Positions 1-12,438 of a stretch of DNA of 61,774 nt are shown in pieces; within the stretch, counting starts at the first letter, position 1, and every line of letters starts with the position of its first letter. The notes beneath the pieces are model-generated. The model saw only the letters and a program-made list of their open reading frames with translations. It searched no databases and had not been told where the DNA came from. The translations under genes and the position numbers were made by a program. Source of the stretch: Saccoglossus kowalevskii (lineage: Eukaryota; Hemichordata; Enteropneusta; Harrimaniidae); NCBI RefSeq assembly GCF_000003605.2, contig NW_003153251.1, positions 1 to 61,774 on the forward strand, given 5' to 3'.

Positions 1-518
1 CACCCCTGAAAACAAACTCTTAATACCACGCTGAAGCGTTTGGTAATAACCTGAACGAAGCTTAATCCCCTGTCTGGCCCCACGAAATGAACATACTTGT
101 ATTCTTAGACATTTTAATATGTTTTGCCAAATGCAAATTTTGAAATGGACTAAGCGAACTATAGTATCGTCATCATAGCGCCAAGTTTTCTCATAAATGG
201 TTTTCCCAATATATCACATGAATATTTATTTATTAGAATATTTCATAGGGACCCATACCCCCTCCTTCATCGGACTTACATTGAGCGTCTAACTTATTTT
301 CATGAACCTAAGCAGTTTACTTAAACACACGAGGGAGATCGTTTTCACCATCTCGAAGAACCTGTTCTGTTTCATTAAATGTGTTTGAGTAGATGGAACG
401 CCTAAGATAATAACCGTATTCTCCAACTTTGATTACTTGTGGTTCACGCCCGGGGTGGATTGTCACAGTGCCAAACTGTTTGAATGATACTGCACCCTCT
501 TGTGACGAAGCGCCTCCG

Positions 519-600
519 TGACGTCACTATGACGTACTAATATATAAATGATGATAGTGTTGTTCAAATCGACAATTTTTTAGTTGTGTGGTCGTGTGTC
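519..600 (+). promoter_or_regulatory. Promoter-like module: CRE palindrome plus TATA box
   Basis: A perfect CRE octamer (TGACGTCA, 519-526) is followed 15 bases later by TATATAAA (541-548), which would place a start near 570-580. No open reading frame follows, so a transcript would have to begin with an untranslated exon or be non-coding. Weak, motif-based call. Confidence 0.25.
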
Positions 601-688
601 AGCTAAAATATAGTAAAATCAAGAAAATAAAAAAACATAATCTTCGTTGATGGACGGACAGATTAGTAATATGTCGATGCTTTGAACA

Positions 689-924
689 TAGACGACTTTC
701 CCGGAAGTCGAACATACGGCTTTTCGCATGCGCGCGCATGCCGTTTTGGGGTGTAACGTAAACTTTCACGCGTGATATTGTGTTTCCGGGTGTACCAATC
801 GACGTCACAAAAATAGAATTCCCTTCTATCGACTATCAGCAAACTGACATGTTTGTCTTTTCCGCCGTGACAAAGTAAGAGTATTTTGGCACCCCAGTTT
901 TGCTACTTCCGGGAAAGTCGTCTA
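689..924. mobile_element. MITE, 236 bp, 20-bp perfect terminal inverted repeats
   Basis: TAGACGACTTTCCCGGAAGT at 689-708 is exactly inverted at 905-924. The ends begin with TA, consistent with a TA target-site duplication of the Tc1/mariner type, but with no empty site the boundary is inferred. The interior has no coding capacity. Confidence 0.6.
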
Positions 925-1659
925 TTCTCAGTGTTTACGTCACAGAAACGCTTTGTCGTGAGAGGGCGCGATTTACAGTGAAGGTTTATTTAGATTGCCA
1001 TTTCCAAGAGAACTCAGAAATGATCACATACTAGTAGCCCTGTAGTCTCAATCATGGTTATCATTTTTGTAATAAAATGTTTGGTTAGCATTTGCACTAG
1101 CAAAAACTAAAACTAAACATCCTTAAGCACGATTTGTCAACCAATCACAAGACAATTCTGTACTGAGTACATTTTTACGATTTTTACAGTTTATAACCTT
1201 GGCCTTGATTGGTTACATAAACGGGAGTCACCGCGACCTTACAATGTGTTACATGCCATCAGTTTACTGTAGGTAGAAACTCAAGGTTGAAATCAGAGCA
1301 GGATTCGATTACCATACAGCGCTTCGAAAACTGTAAACCCAATGAAAAGTCAGTTAGACTGTTATAGAAATAACTGCTCTAAATCCAAAAGAAAATTGAT
1401 ATATTTCTAGTCTTCACCCGTCAGATTTTTTTTTTAATTTGTATTTAATTTTATTTTTGCGTACATGTAACGTATTTCAAGTTTATTGTAACTTTGGATT
1501 TATAACCACTATAATTTTAGCAGGAGGGAAAAATAAGTAAAACATTCAACTAAAAGAATCAGCCAGAATGTCTTTTTAGTATTTTACAGTAATTGTAGAA
1601 TAACGAAAGAAAATGAAAATGTAAAAAGAAAGATACGTTTGAAAAAACAAACGAAACAA

Positions 1660-1679
1660 AAAAAAAAAAAAAAAAAAAA
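1660..1679. repeat. Poly-A tract
   Basis: About 20 consecutive A residues, followed shortly by a TATATGTATATATAT stretch at about 1688-1705. Low-complexity sequence; no retrotransposon body is recognisable upstream. Confidence 0.8.
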
Positions 1680-2621
1680 TCATCATTGTATATATGTATA
1701 TATATTTTCAAGTTACTTTGGACATTGGCATAATAACCGAGATCGAATCGTTCCCCTCTTGGCTAGTTCTACTAGAAATAGCAGATGGAGGCATCAACTT
1801 TCTAAACTAATTTGAAATTTACACCGAGAATAACTCGTCATATTTTGAAACAAAACACATATCGTTTAATCCCAGCGTGCAACAGTAATTAGTAAACATA
1901 TAATGGTGGCAATTAGAAGAGACAATTGCTATTCCCATGGCAACAGTGAAATCGACCAGGCATGGCGAAACCAGGGTCGCGTGATGTAATGACGTCTACA
2001 AGTGGGCCCTAGGGTGTTGATAATATAGCTGGTGTGTTCACATCAAAATTAAACTAGAATTGGACACATCAAAATAAAATTATGTTGAACGTCTAGTTTT
2101 TGTTCGTGTCGAATTTAAGTACCGCACCAAATGCAACAAACCAAACAAGCCGGGTCATTCTTGTTCACCCCAACGCCAGAGCTGGAGCAGTAGGGCGTAC
2201 TTATTTCCATTGGGGGCACTATGAAGTCTATGAAGTAGAGTGCATTTAATTCGGTTTGTTTTTCTAGCCGCGTTTACAATTTGCACGGCTCGCACCGTAC
2301 TAAACATATGATGGACGAGGAGATCTAGTCTTTTCAACAATTTATGAGTTGTTCGGGGACGGGTCGGGTTCAGCAGGTACCCACTATCGCTTCTCCCAAA
2401 ATGAGTAAACCCGAGCCGGCGATTTTTTTCGTATGAACATTCTGAAAAAAAAGATTACCCTCATTAGCGTACCCTCGGGCACATTCCCATTGAATATATG
2501 AACGGATCGGGCGCTTGAATTTATTTGACATCACCCCCCTCACATCACCCCCCTTCACAGGACTATTGATTATGAATATAAAACTTCATTGGATGAGATG
2601 GCAGTATTCTTTATCTGCATG

Positions 2622-2730
2622 TGACGTCATAAATGTTACATCCGGGTACTTTTGTTTAATAAATGTGATGACGGTCGTCGGATCGAGTGTATAAATAAGA
2701 CCGGTCCGAGTTGCGCCCTCTAGCTACAAA
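2622..2730 (+). promoter_or_regulatory. Promoter-like module: CRE, ETS-like site, TATA box
   Basis: TGACGTCA (2622-2629) is followed by CATCCGGG (an ETS-like core, about 2639-2646) and TATAAATA (2690-2697). The spacing is what a TATA promoter would have, with a start near 2720-2730. GCGCCCTCTAGCTAC at 2713-2727 resembles half of a CTCF-type site. There is no downstream coding frame. Confidence 0.3.
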
Positions 2731-2823
2731 ACGATTATGCGACGTGGATACTGTTGACAGAGCCGACATTGTTTGAAATAACGTTTCTAGACACTTCTAT
2801 ATACTAGTAACCAGTTTGTAATG

Positions 2824-3025
2824 TACTGTAGAATACTTTATATTCGCTTTTGCTATTTTCACTGAAGGAATGATTCAGTGAAAATAAAATCCAGCGAATA
2901 AATCTTTTTTCTTCATATTTCACATTCAACTCGTCAAAAATCAGTGAAAATAAATTCCATACAAAACACCCAAAAAGCTTTTTCAGCAAAAATTAATTCC
3001 AGCTAAAATAAAGTTTTTCACAGTA
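2824..3025. mobile_element. TA-flanked MITE, copy 1 (202 bp)
   Basis: Begins TACTGTAGAATACTTTAT and ends in the approximate inverse, AAAGTTTTTCACAGTA. The interior repeats TTTTCACTGA / TCAGTGAAAAT in both orientations. The second half matches 7990-8082 closely (AATTCCATACAAAACACC, AATTAATTCCAGCTAAAAT). Terminal TA suggests a mariner-type non-autonomous element. Confidence 0.7.
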
Positions 3026-4156
3026 ATTAATTATTCATCAAGTCGTTCATTGCCGACACACAACCAGTACAAACACAGACGACGACATCAGCGATAACAT
3101 GCCGCTGTTTTTTGGCATTTCAGAGCCGTTTTGTAACGAGAATCAGTTTGATGAGTAAATTTAATTTTAGTTAGACAAAGAGACGACCAGCACTACACGC
3201 GTCCTTGCCATTTGCTGACATTGTATGTTTTTTTATAATGGCGGAAACAACGAAATGCTGGAGTAAAACAGCACTGTAACCCCAGAACATTGCTCAGTGT
3301 GTGGAAATACGCGCAGACAACGTTTTCAATCCCAACTTTTGTTACTTCTCTGTGGCTTTTTAACGATTTATTGTGGGTACGTAGCAGTCTGCTAGAAGTT
3401 TACTGATCGAACGGAGTCGTGACTAGATTATTTGGACGCGACAACAGTTTTAAACATATTTTTTTCAGTATTTGTTTACTTATTTGTTTGAAATCATAAT
3501 AATTACGTAAAGCTTAGTGACGTCATTAGTGAACCACGCATGACGTCATTTCTATTAGTAGAAACGTTAGAACTCGGCCTGCAATGGACAGCCCACGTGA
3601 CGTTTCAGTACCACAGCCATACGTCAGAGAGTTTACAAAGTACACAGTGGACTCGGCAATATTGCGTTCCATGTCAATTTCATTTCGATACACCGTTCAG
3701 TTCGACCGAGTCACTCCGGCGTGGTGAAATGTGTGTTTTTCATTCTTTAAAACTTTAACCAGCCACGAAAATCCACGCGGTAACCTGGGTAACCACGCAA
3801 CACTGTCGATTATGTACTAAGCAAGCAAACCATGGTTTCTATGGTTACGGCTATGCATGGCCAAAATAAAAAAAAAGTCTTAACATTTGTTAAACGAGAA
3901 TAAACAATCCAATGTATTCAACGACCCGAGCGAATGTCCATACTGCGCATGCGTTAAGTTATTTACAATTACTTTATCATGTATTGTCAAGTTGATGTTT
4001 ACGTTATAGATGCAGGTTTCTGGGCCCACAGAGACAACAAAATGTATTGAATATTCAGTAATAAAAATATTATCGCTGGTCGACCTCACGGCTTACTCAA
4101 AACCCACTCACTTTTTTTTAACGTTTTTGTTCTTACACAGAAAAGTGTATCCTCGG

Positions 4157-4446
4157 GGACGGATCGGAGCTACGTCACAAGACGTCCCACGTTGCTAAGA
4201 CGTGTACCACTGTACCATGTATTTCTATGGGCTCTGCGCGAGCTGCTGTGGAACGCCGGTCGAAGAGCCGGTGAAAACGGCTAATGTCGAGAAAACGGCA
4301 CAAACTTAACTTTGAAGTAGTCCCGGACAACCATATATATTGCACATGCAAGGATAATCTTTTTACACTATTCCAGGGAGTCTTAATAACTACAACTATC
4401 CCAAAGTACCGTTTTCTGAGACTTTTCGGCCTTTGTTTTCAGCGGG
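4157..4446 (+). repeat. Dispersed repeat family C, copy 1
   Basis: Shares long blocks with 16618-16910 (opposite strand) and 50060-50275, for example GCTGCTGTGGAACGCCGGTC, GACGTCCCACGT and ACCGTTTTCTGAGA. The short reading frames here and in copy 2 look alike only because the DNA is homologous; both are interrupted. No terminal inverted repeats or convincing polymerase III promoter were found, so the class is unknown. Confidence 0.65.
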
Positions 4447-7072
4447 GTGGTTGCCAGGCGATGAACAACCCGAGAATACTTGTTTTCACCTTCGGATTTG
4501 CTAAGAAAAGCATTTCAAAAATGTGCTTTTCGTGTCTGTGTCCACATTCTGCGATTATACGTGACACACTTGACATAAAAAATATTAATTATATTGTAAA
4601 CAAAATAATAACAAGCAAAATATGCATGTAATAAGAAACTATTTTGTTTACGTCTCCTAAGTCTGCTGAATATAGCGAGTGCGTCCCGGCAGTTGTAACC
4701 ATGCAGTACGTTTAAAAAAAAAACGTGCTCAGTGAACTCCAAGATTTAATTTTAGTCGCCTTGTCCTTACCCAAACCATCACATGTTAACAAGTAAACGC
4801 ATTTATTTTCCTAATTGTCACCTTAAATTGTGCAAATTTAGTGTTTTTTAATATATTTTTTGATATTTTATTTTGACATTTCAAAATAAAAAAACAAACT
4901 GATGTTATTTGAGTTTTAGTCTGCCTGACCAAACAAAGAAATATAAGCTTGCATGCATTTTAAATCGTTGCATATCTTGCATATGATACTGCAAATGAAC
5001 GGTCACGGCCCACCGTGACTGCTACACCACTAGAGTGGTTATCGATTTCTATTTCACTGTTTTGGCTGTACAATTGTCAGTGGGATCTCGATATACTACT
5101 AATTTCAGTGTGTGTCAATGGATATTAGAAGCAAGCGGAAGATCAAGTTGAGAGCTACAAAGGCAACACAAGACTTGTTTTTGCGATGCACTAAACTGAA
5201 TGCCAAGTGTTTGTTCCATAGTGACACCTAGCTGGTCGGTGGAAATGCATGTGCGTTTTAAATTTCGCCGAGAAAGGGGTATTACTTTTCGAAGCTCGCA
5301 TGTCTTCGAAAACCAACAAAAGTGGTATTTGGAACTTTTTTGAAAGACTGACTTCGCGAAAATGCATACAAATGGAAGACCTGGTTGTTTTGAAAGTTCC
5401 ACCTGAACCAAACACATCAAATGCACAGCGTCGTTCGAGCACTCAGAACGAGGGGACGTAGTACCTTCCTAGCCTATAGTTCATCAGCTTGTTCAATAAC
5501 GAAGTCAGCTTTTTAAAAAAAAAATAAGGTTGCTGGATTTTTCCAAATATTTGTATTTAAAAATAAGTGGGAAGGGGTTGTTCTTGAATTTTCAGAACAC
5601 TGTCCTACCAACGTCGGTCGGTTGCGCCCCCCCCCCGTAGGTAACGATGATAAATGAAATATGAATATGGTTGTTTGACTCGTTTACTCAATTACACTGA
5701 AAATAACAATATAGAGACCTAGTTTGGGTAAACCTCTGATCGTCTTGTTGAACCGAACCAGTGCCAGAAAGACGGACAGGTTGATTGTGTATCCTTCCGT
5801 GAGACGTAACTACTAACATAGGTCAGATTGTTTTGCAAAATTGACGGACCACCCGCGATATGTATGTACGAATAATGACTGTTTAGGAGGTTCCAATTCT
5901 TCACCAGTAAAAAACCATAAAAATGAACTGCAACATTACTAATGGCGATAATTCACGTGAAGAGAGTTGGCTAACAATGTTTCAAACAATAGAGGGCGCT
6001 GTTTAAAAAGACAAACTTATATCCTTTCGTATTACGTAGTATCACCCCGGTTACGCTCCATTCCATTCCATTCTGCTTTCATTCTACACCCTTGTATACT
6101 CAGGTCGAACAAGTATTGATACTCTTCGTGGCGGATCACGTGGTGGCGGATTTTAATTAAAGGTTCAAGGTCAATCAAATTTAAACGCTAAATCAAGACA
6201 ACGTGATCTTCACGGAACGAAAAAGTTTTACATATTTTTAGAAAAGCTTGACTCATCCGCGCTAATCGTCTTCCAGTTCCTCCAAAGACTTCCGCTTGTC
6301 CACGATCCGTCAAGAAATTCTCGGAGAATGCTTTCAGTTTGTGTTTTGCGTCTCGCGGCGAGACAGTAAAACCAAAAATATGCACCTGTATTTAATTTAC
6401 TGGGCTAATGTTAACAATTAACGAACCCGAAACAAATATTACCATTAAACAGATAATATAATTTAAAAATAGTGTGACCCTAGGGATGTGGCCTTGACCT
6501 TTGACTTGACCTTCAGTATCCCTAATTGATCGTGCTTCGGCGTAACTGACCCGTTCTAGGATGGTCGGTCAAATTACGGGGATTAATTTTCGATCTATTT
6601 CTGAGTGAGACAGATACACGCTCACATGTAAGATACACCCCGATCTGGTACGCCACGGGCGAGGATGAAATCGCATCTACGACTATTTTTATATCGCGAA
6701 GTGTGTCTACAGTTTATTAGGGGTCAGCCATTTTAAATCATACGGGGTGGATGGAGAAAATGGGACAAGGGCATCTGTTTTGCGGTGACTTATCTGTACG
6801 TTGTTATTTTTCTTAAAACGTGCCAACAGTCTTTACCTGCAAGCGATACCCCCCCCCCCCACCTCCATGCGTAGCTTTCAAGGTTTGTTTTCCACATAAT
6901 TTCCACCCACAATGATCTCAAACGATCGACCCCCTCATCGAACAAAAAGTAGGTTAATCAGATTTGTAGTCGTACAACTAAATTTGAAACATGTTCATCA
7001 GTAATCCTCGGTGGATGGAAAGTATTGAAAACCACGTTTGAAATCAGAGGACATCCGACATCGCCGGCCCGA

Positions 7073-7073
<1 letters not shown>

Positions 7074-7105
<32 letters not shown>
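7074..7105. repeat. Poly-A tract
   Basis: About 31 A residues. It generates poly-Phe reading frames on the opposite strand that are not genes. Confidence 0.85.
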
Positions 7106-7106
<1 letters not shown>

Positions 7107-7502
7107 AACGAAAGAAGCGTAACATAAAGCGTAGTCGATATGGCCAGGACAATAACAACTGCTAGCACGATTGCCAAATCCCAGGAGGACATCGGAAAAT
7201 ATCTAAATTAAGAGACACTGGTGAATAATTAAGTGTTAAAACAGCAATTATATAGACTTGATCAGAAAAATTAAAAAAGAATACCCCTTAACTCGTCGAT
7301 ATTCTATTGCTTCTATGTTCCGCAGGCCGCGGTGCACGACAGAATTCTTAGACAGCGCACCGACTCGATGCAACTCACGAGGCGACGTGATATCAATAAT
7401 GTATGTAAAGAGACAGCGAACTGTGACAACTTGTTGCCTGAGAAAACAAACACGACATAACGGTTTTCAGACGACGCTATCTGACACATCTTGGCGACGC
7501 GA

Positions 7503-7633
7503 TTAAAGGGAGGCTATCGTCGAGCCACGTCCTGTTTGATATGGGTCTACGAGTGACGTATACAACGCGTGTAAAATACATTGTTTATTTACATGAAATT
7601 CGATCACGCGCTGCGCGACGACCACCGCGTTGT
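7503..7633. mobile_element. TTAA MITE (subfamily 2), degenerate right end
   Basis: Starts TTAAAGGGAGGCTATCGTCG and ends with CGACGACCACCGCG, the inverted terminal motif, though the right TTAA is lost. The interior (GCCACGTCCTGTTTGATAT, GACGTATACAACGCGTGT, ACATTGTTT) is shared with 17200-17332 and 49078-49191. Confidence 0.65.
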
Positions 7634-7880
7634 TTGGTGCGTTGTCTGATTTACCTGGCTGTGGGTCCACGGCTCTTCTTGCGTTAGAATTTAGTCTTTG
7701 TGATGTTATTTTAGACATTTCTGATACATATGGTGTCATTACATTTGTTATTTTCAGTCATGATTTTTCATCGACACAGAAGATTTATGGTTACTCCGAA
7801 AGACTTGCATAACACAAACAAATGATCTATGTAGAATCCCGTGCATATAATATATTTCACACAAATAAAGAACACCGCAA

Positions 7881-7900
7881 TGCGCATGCGCATTGATTTT
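7881..7900. promoter_or_regulatory. NRF1-like palindrome
   Basis: TGCGCATGCGCA is a perfect match to the palindromic NRF1 consensus. Related GCGCATGCG cores recur near 3946, 9890, 12178, 19207, 19858 and 46910, several inside MITEs. Binding is inferred from motif only. Confidence 0.3.
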
Positions 7901-7907
7901 TGGTACG

Positions 7908-8082
7908 TACTGTAAAATACTTCATTTTCGTTTGGAATTAATTTTCACTGAAGGAAAGATTCAACAAATATACCCTTTTCCCCCCTTTTAAAAAAAAATC
8001 AGTGAAAATGAATTCCATACAAAACACCCGAAAAGTTATTTCAGCGAAAATTAATTCCAGCTAAAATAAAGTATTTACAGTA
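7908..8082. mobile_element. TA-flanked MITE, copy 2 (175 bp)
   Basis: TACTGTAAAATACTT at the left end is inverted as AAGTATTTACAGTA at the right end. Interior TTTTCACTGA motifs and the block AATTCCATACAAAACACC are shared with 2824-3025. Non-coding; ends in TA as for mariner-type insertions. Confidence 0.75.
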
Positions 8083-8601
8083 CTATTAAGTCAAATTATT
8101 TCATTGTATGCTGTCAAACCTGCCAGAAGAACATGTTTACAGTCTTGTTTCACGCTGGAGCTTGTCAATTTGCTCCAGAGACTTTGTTCTGCGTTGACAA
8201 GCCCCCGTGTAATTACGCGTGTTTTCTGTCAACGATGCGTGCTCAATACACTTGTAGCTCCGCGTATTAAAATCAAGAAGGGTACAACATTATGAAAAGA
8301 AAAACCATTTCAGAATTTCTAGCATAGGTGTCTCAAGCTGGTTTGCGGAACCAAAATAAAGGGCACATCGCTAGATTGTAATTTCTGTTTTAGACAACTC
8401 TTTGTACATTAAGGTAGAAGCCTACTCATAAATTTTGAAAATATTCTGTCATAAATCGACAGGCAATGTTTATTGGTACATTATGTGAAATTATGGAGCT
8501 ATTGTCCCATGGCACTATATGAAATAACATTCGTTTGTGTGTCAGGCAGGGACGTATTTAGAGAAACTTGTCATATTATTTAAAAAAAAACACTATTTTT
8601 A

Positions 8602-8672
8602 GACCCAATATCCCAAAACCCAATATCCCAAAACCCAATATCCCAAAACCCGATATCCCAAAACCCGATATC
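8602..8672. repeat. 15-bp minisatellite, about 5 units
   Basis: Tandem units of ACCCAATATCCCAAA, with the last two changed to CCGATATC. No spacers, so this is not a CRISPR-type array. Confidence 0.9.
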
Positions 8673-9880
8673 TCACCATTCACAATATATGATTTTTTCA
8701 GTCTATGTCACCAGACTGCAATTTGAGATATGGCATAATATCTCTGTCATAGGAACCTATGGTAAAAGCGTTATAATACTGACAAAATTGCCAATATTCA
8801 CTAAAATGCAACCATCATTTTCTCAAAAAATTAGGCTCGTGACCCCTAACTTAGTTTTTAAAGTCAATATTCTTATAATGTCTGGAAGTACACTTTATTG
8901 GAAAACAATAATGTTGAGTATCTGCATTGAATTTCATGCATCTCGCGAGATCTCGCAATTGTTCGGAAAATCACCTATTTCATGAATAGGCCGCGGACGA
9001 CAGCAAACATGTTCATTGGCCGGCATCAGCAGTTCTATTTAGTATCATCACCCCTCCCACCAAGACAGGGGAAGCAAACTTGTGCATATCACAGAAGCAA
9101 CATCCACGAGTTTAATGCAACTCTCCAACAACGGGCAAACCATCCAATAAGTGAGATGACTTATTAATCATCTTGAAATGGTTGAATTAAACGAGCCTCT
9201 GAGGAAGATGTTTATAAGTCGATGATCCGCGGCAACTATCAATTATTCTGTGTGTCCTTTTGTTAACGGAACACTCATTGTTAGCAGAATTATCAAATAT
9301 TCAACTACCTCGTATTTCATTAGTATAATGATCCAAATGTATTCTTTATTTTTTTTTTGTTATCTTCTTTGCGTTTGAATCGCCTTCTATATTTAGCTTT
9401 AGTGAGATTGTTTATACGTACATCGCAATATCAGCTCCGTTACTTGGGAGCACGGCGCCCAGAGCGAACTTGTCTCGGTTACGAGCCCGATGCCGCTCTG
9501 TGTGACCCCCTAAGCTAATGATTATTTACATCTAAAAATGTGTCTTAGTCGTCGAATAGCACATGTTCGAATTTCTCATTTATTATTCTCGGGAGCGAAC
9601 ATCCGGGCATTTTCACCACCTGGCAACCACAACCGATGACAACAGCGAACCCAATTTTGAAACTGCACTCTGGGCTAGTTGTTTAGTTATTCAGGATTGT
9701 CCAGTCCCACAGTTGAGTTTGTGCTGTTTTTTGACTTTTATCCGCTTCAACCGATGCAAAACCCATGGAAATCCATGGTACTGTCACGGTTGTGAACGGG
9801 ATCTTCGAAGAAGGGGGACTCCGGTGAACTGCGGCACGTAGAAGTACCGGTTTCATCCCCAAGGAATACGAGAATACTAG

Positions 9881-9935
9881 TTGTCACCTGCGCATGCGTC
9901 AGATGACCATAGCGTGTTATTGCGTTGCGTCGTCA
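9881..9935. mobile_element. Partial TTAA MITE (subfamily 1)
   Basis: GTTGTCACCTGCGCATGCG followed by TCAGATGACCATAGCGTGTT matches, in inverse, the right end of the elements at 20527-20691 and 27130-27294. The rest of the element is missing. Confidence 0.55.
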
Positions 9936-10074
9936 CCGGAAGCGCTGTCCCAGCAAAAACCTGTGTCATATGACGCCTTCGCTGGTTCCCGGCGTCCTTT
10001 GCGAATGGCAGGTAGGACGCAGGTAACTAGTAATCGCCATATTGTTCCATTTGGGCCGGTTTTCCGGCCGGAAG

Positions 10075-10430
10075 GCACGTGACTGAGTGACGTAATTTGA
10101 AAACATTCCAAGTTCCGTTTTGCGTAAACGTGTCTGTAATGCTACAATAAAGCCATGCTCATACATACTGCCTGCTTAGATTTACAGATTTGATATATTC
10201 TGTGCAAATTTATAACAAAAGAAACAATTCTTTTTATTCGCCCAACTTTCGAAAGCAAAAGGAAACCCCTGAACGGCCACGAGCGTAAGCGCTGACGTCA
10301 GGTAACTAAGGGAAATGGAACAAGCAACGAGAAAGTGATGTACCAATCAGAATGCCAGAACCGTTACTAGTTACCGGCCTCTTGTGGCTTGGTACGCCAT
10401 GACACTTGAGGCGGGAACCAGCCAAATATG
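10075..10430 (+). repeat. Dispersed repeat (about 350 bp), copy 1
   Basis: Nearly the whole stretch is found inverted at 58944-59291: shared blocks include AAGCGCTGACGTCA, ATTACAGACACG (as the inverse), GACACTTGAGGCGGGAAC and GGCTTGGTACGCCATGACAC. Contains a CRE-like TGACGTCA. Class unknown. Confidence 0.7.
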
Positions 10431-10944
10431 ACGCCTTACTAGCCGATTTTGGCTAAAATTCCGCTCCGCCGCCTCTTTACAACAGTGTTTATACGCGGAA
10501 CTTGATATTGCTTTTTACAATTTGGGTTGCCTTTGAATCACATATTTTAGTGAAATATTGTTTATAGAGTGAAATATTATTGTCATACATAATTCAATCT
10601 TTGAAACAACATAAACTAACACATAATAACGATAATCAAATTTGTGTTTGAAGTTCGAAAGTAGTTGCGTTATTTCCGGTTTCAACTAGTTCGAAATTAG
10701 AACGTCCTTGAGCGCAATAAAATCACGCGTAGAACTCCATCCGAACCAGACTCTAGCAGCGTAAACTTATTGCAATTTGCGCAATTTTGGCTCAGTTTGT
10801 TCTTACAAGTTTTCTAAGTTTTATTTATCATTATTTAGTAAACAGGTCTCTGAAACGATTTAATATATCCGTAAAATACGTGGCAATCGACGATTGACTT
10901 CGAAACGTTCGAAATTTCGAACAAACTCCCGGCACACCTAGCGC

Positions 10945-11108
10945 GATATGCGTCAGATCGGTGTAGAAGACGCCGAACTGCAGCGTCAATGGTGTTATTG
11001 CTTACAAACTAGCGTCTACCCATGAGACTTTGCGTTTTAGCGTGTGTTGTTATCATCGCTTGGTACTCAATTCCCGCGCGTGCGCAGGTGACGACCCTTC
11101 CGCTTTAA
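10945..11108 (-). mobile_element. TTAA MITE (subfamily 1), inverted copy
   Basis: Ends GGTGACGACCCTTCCGCTTTAA, the inverse of the terminal motif TTAAAGTAGGAGGGTCGTCA. Interior blocks AGCGTCTACCCATGAG and GTGTTGTTATCATCGCT match the copies near 19.1, 20.5 and 27.1 kb on the other strand. The left end is degenerate. Confidence 0.7.
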
Positions 11109-11389
11109 TATCACGGTTTCGTGACGTAATTCCGCTCCCGAAAACATCCAATATATAACGAATTCATCAACTTTTAACTTGCACCTGTCCACGATCAACA
11201 ACATGTGACTTGCTAGCACACTCAACATAATTAGCTAAAGTCGAGAGCGTAACATAATTCACCGATAGAGGGCGTCGTCTACACAGAGTGATAAAACACG
11301 TAAAATTAAAACTGGAGGTCCATATTCCGTTCTTCCCAAATCAATTCTTGTTCTGGTCAGTCTACTACTTCTACATTCTACCTCACATA

Positions 11390-11405
11390 CGCCCTCTAGT
11401 GGCGA
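11390..11405 (-). promoter_or_regulatory. CTCF-like site
   Basis: GCCCTCTAGTGGCG reads CGCCACTAGAGGGC on the minus strand, close to the CCASYAGRKGGC core recognised by CTCF in bilaterians. Motif only. Confidence 0.35.
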
Positions 11406-11574
11406 AATGCTTAAATGAGACAGGTGATGCGAAGGCTGTTAAATTCTTACATACTGTTTTGATCTGTAGTCGGCCAACAATGGAGATTATATTTTCCAGA
11501 AATTTTACTATATTCTAGACGTCGAACGACGACACAACAAAACACAGTTGTCGGTTTGAACGCCATTTTGACGT

Positions 11575-11700
11575 TATACTCTTCAATATTCCTGGAAATG
11601 AACCCTAATTTTGGAGTAAGTTTTCAGTTTTTACTTAAAAGTGAAGTAAAGTGCAGTCTATAAACGAGACTAGTTTGCGATGAAAAAAGAGATCTCTGAC
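11575..11700 (+). repeat. Dispersed repeat family F, copy 1
   Basis: CTGGAAATGAACCCTAATTT and the following TTTTCAGTTTTTACT, GAGACTA.TTTGCGA blocks recur at 52693-52850. Non-coding; class unknown. Confidence 0.6.
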
Positions 11701-12153
11701 CATCTCTTTCATGTGTCATGTCACCCTTAACCAAATCATGCATTACGTCACAGATCCCCTACCCACATTCATTTCAACCCGTCTTAATAAACACCCCTTT
11801 TTCGGGAGTGCATCACCGAACCTACTTCCCAAGAACATCCATCCGGGAATTCCACTCGAGTTCATGTTGCGGTTCGATTTTTCATCTTTCAACGATACGT
11901 TCTTGTGAAGGGAAATTAACACCCATCATGATGTTCGCCGCGCACAACGTAGAGCTATAAACAAGATCTCAATCAAATCGTGCATCTCGAATTTATACGC
12001 TAACTTAAACTTGTTTCTTGTGTCGCCTTTAAAAAAATAGCATATCTGGGAATTTCGACTTTTATTCTGTTGAACTTTTTTTTCTCACAAAACTCAACGT
12101 TATATCAATCGGACTGGGTATTTTCTATTTCACTACTCTTCTCACATTTATGT

Positions 12154-12438
12154 TTAAAAAGCGATAGTCGTCGCGCCGCGCATGCGCGAGATATGGGTCT
12201 CATATATTCAAAGATGGCGACCAACTAGTACAAACTGAGAGGTTACCGAGCTTTAATTAGGTATTTTTTAGTGTTTGGAATGTATTGAAGAAGTCGTCGG
12301 TGGTAATTAGTGCAAGTGACGCACAGGGCAACTCTCGTCCTCGTGATTTCATTTGAAAAGCGCATTGCTTTGTAGGAAGCTCAATGTTTATCAACACAAA
12401 TGTCGCACATGCGCGGCGCGACAACTACCACCCTTTAA
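12154..12438. mobile_element. TTAA MITE, 285 bp, 35-bp terminal inverted repeats
   Basis: The left end (TTAAAAAGCGATAGTCGTCG then CGCCGCGCATGCGCG) and the inverted right end (TTAAAGGGTGGTAGTTGTCG then CGCCGCGCATGTGCG) align over about 35 bases with few differences. Both termini are TTAA, the target used by piggyBac-type elements. The interior codes for nothing. The terminal motif is shared with the shorter elements at 7.5, 17.2, 49.1 and 60.6 kb. Confidence 0.8.

Noticed and set aside
5115-5461. Three overlapping frames of 70-103 codons
   Set aside because: They overlap on both strands, show no domain and are not supported by splice signals.
6958-7192. Poly-Phe membrane-like proteins on the minus strand
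   Set aside because: Caused by a poly-A tract; same for the frames at 15058-15260.
8602-8672. CRISPR-like regularity
   Set aside because: Contiguous 15-bp tandem units with no spacers in a eukaryotic genome; a minisatellite.
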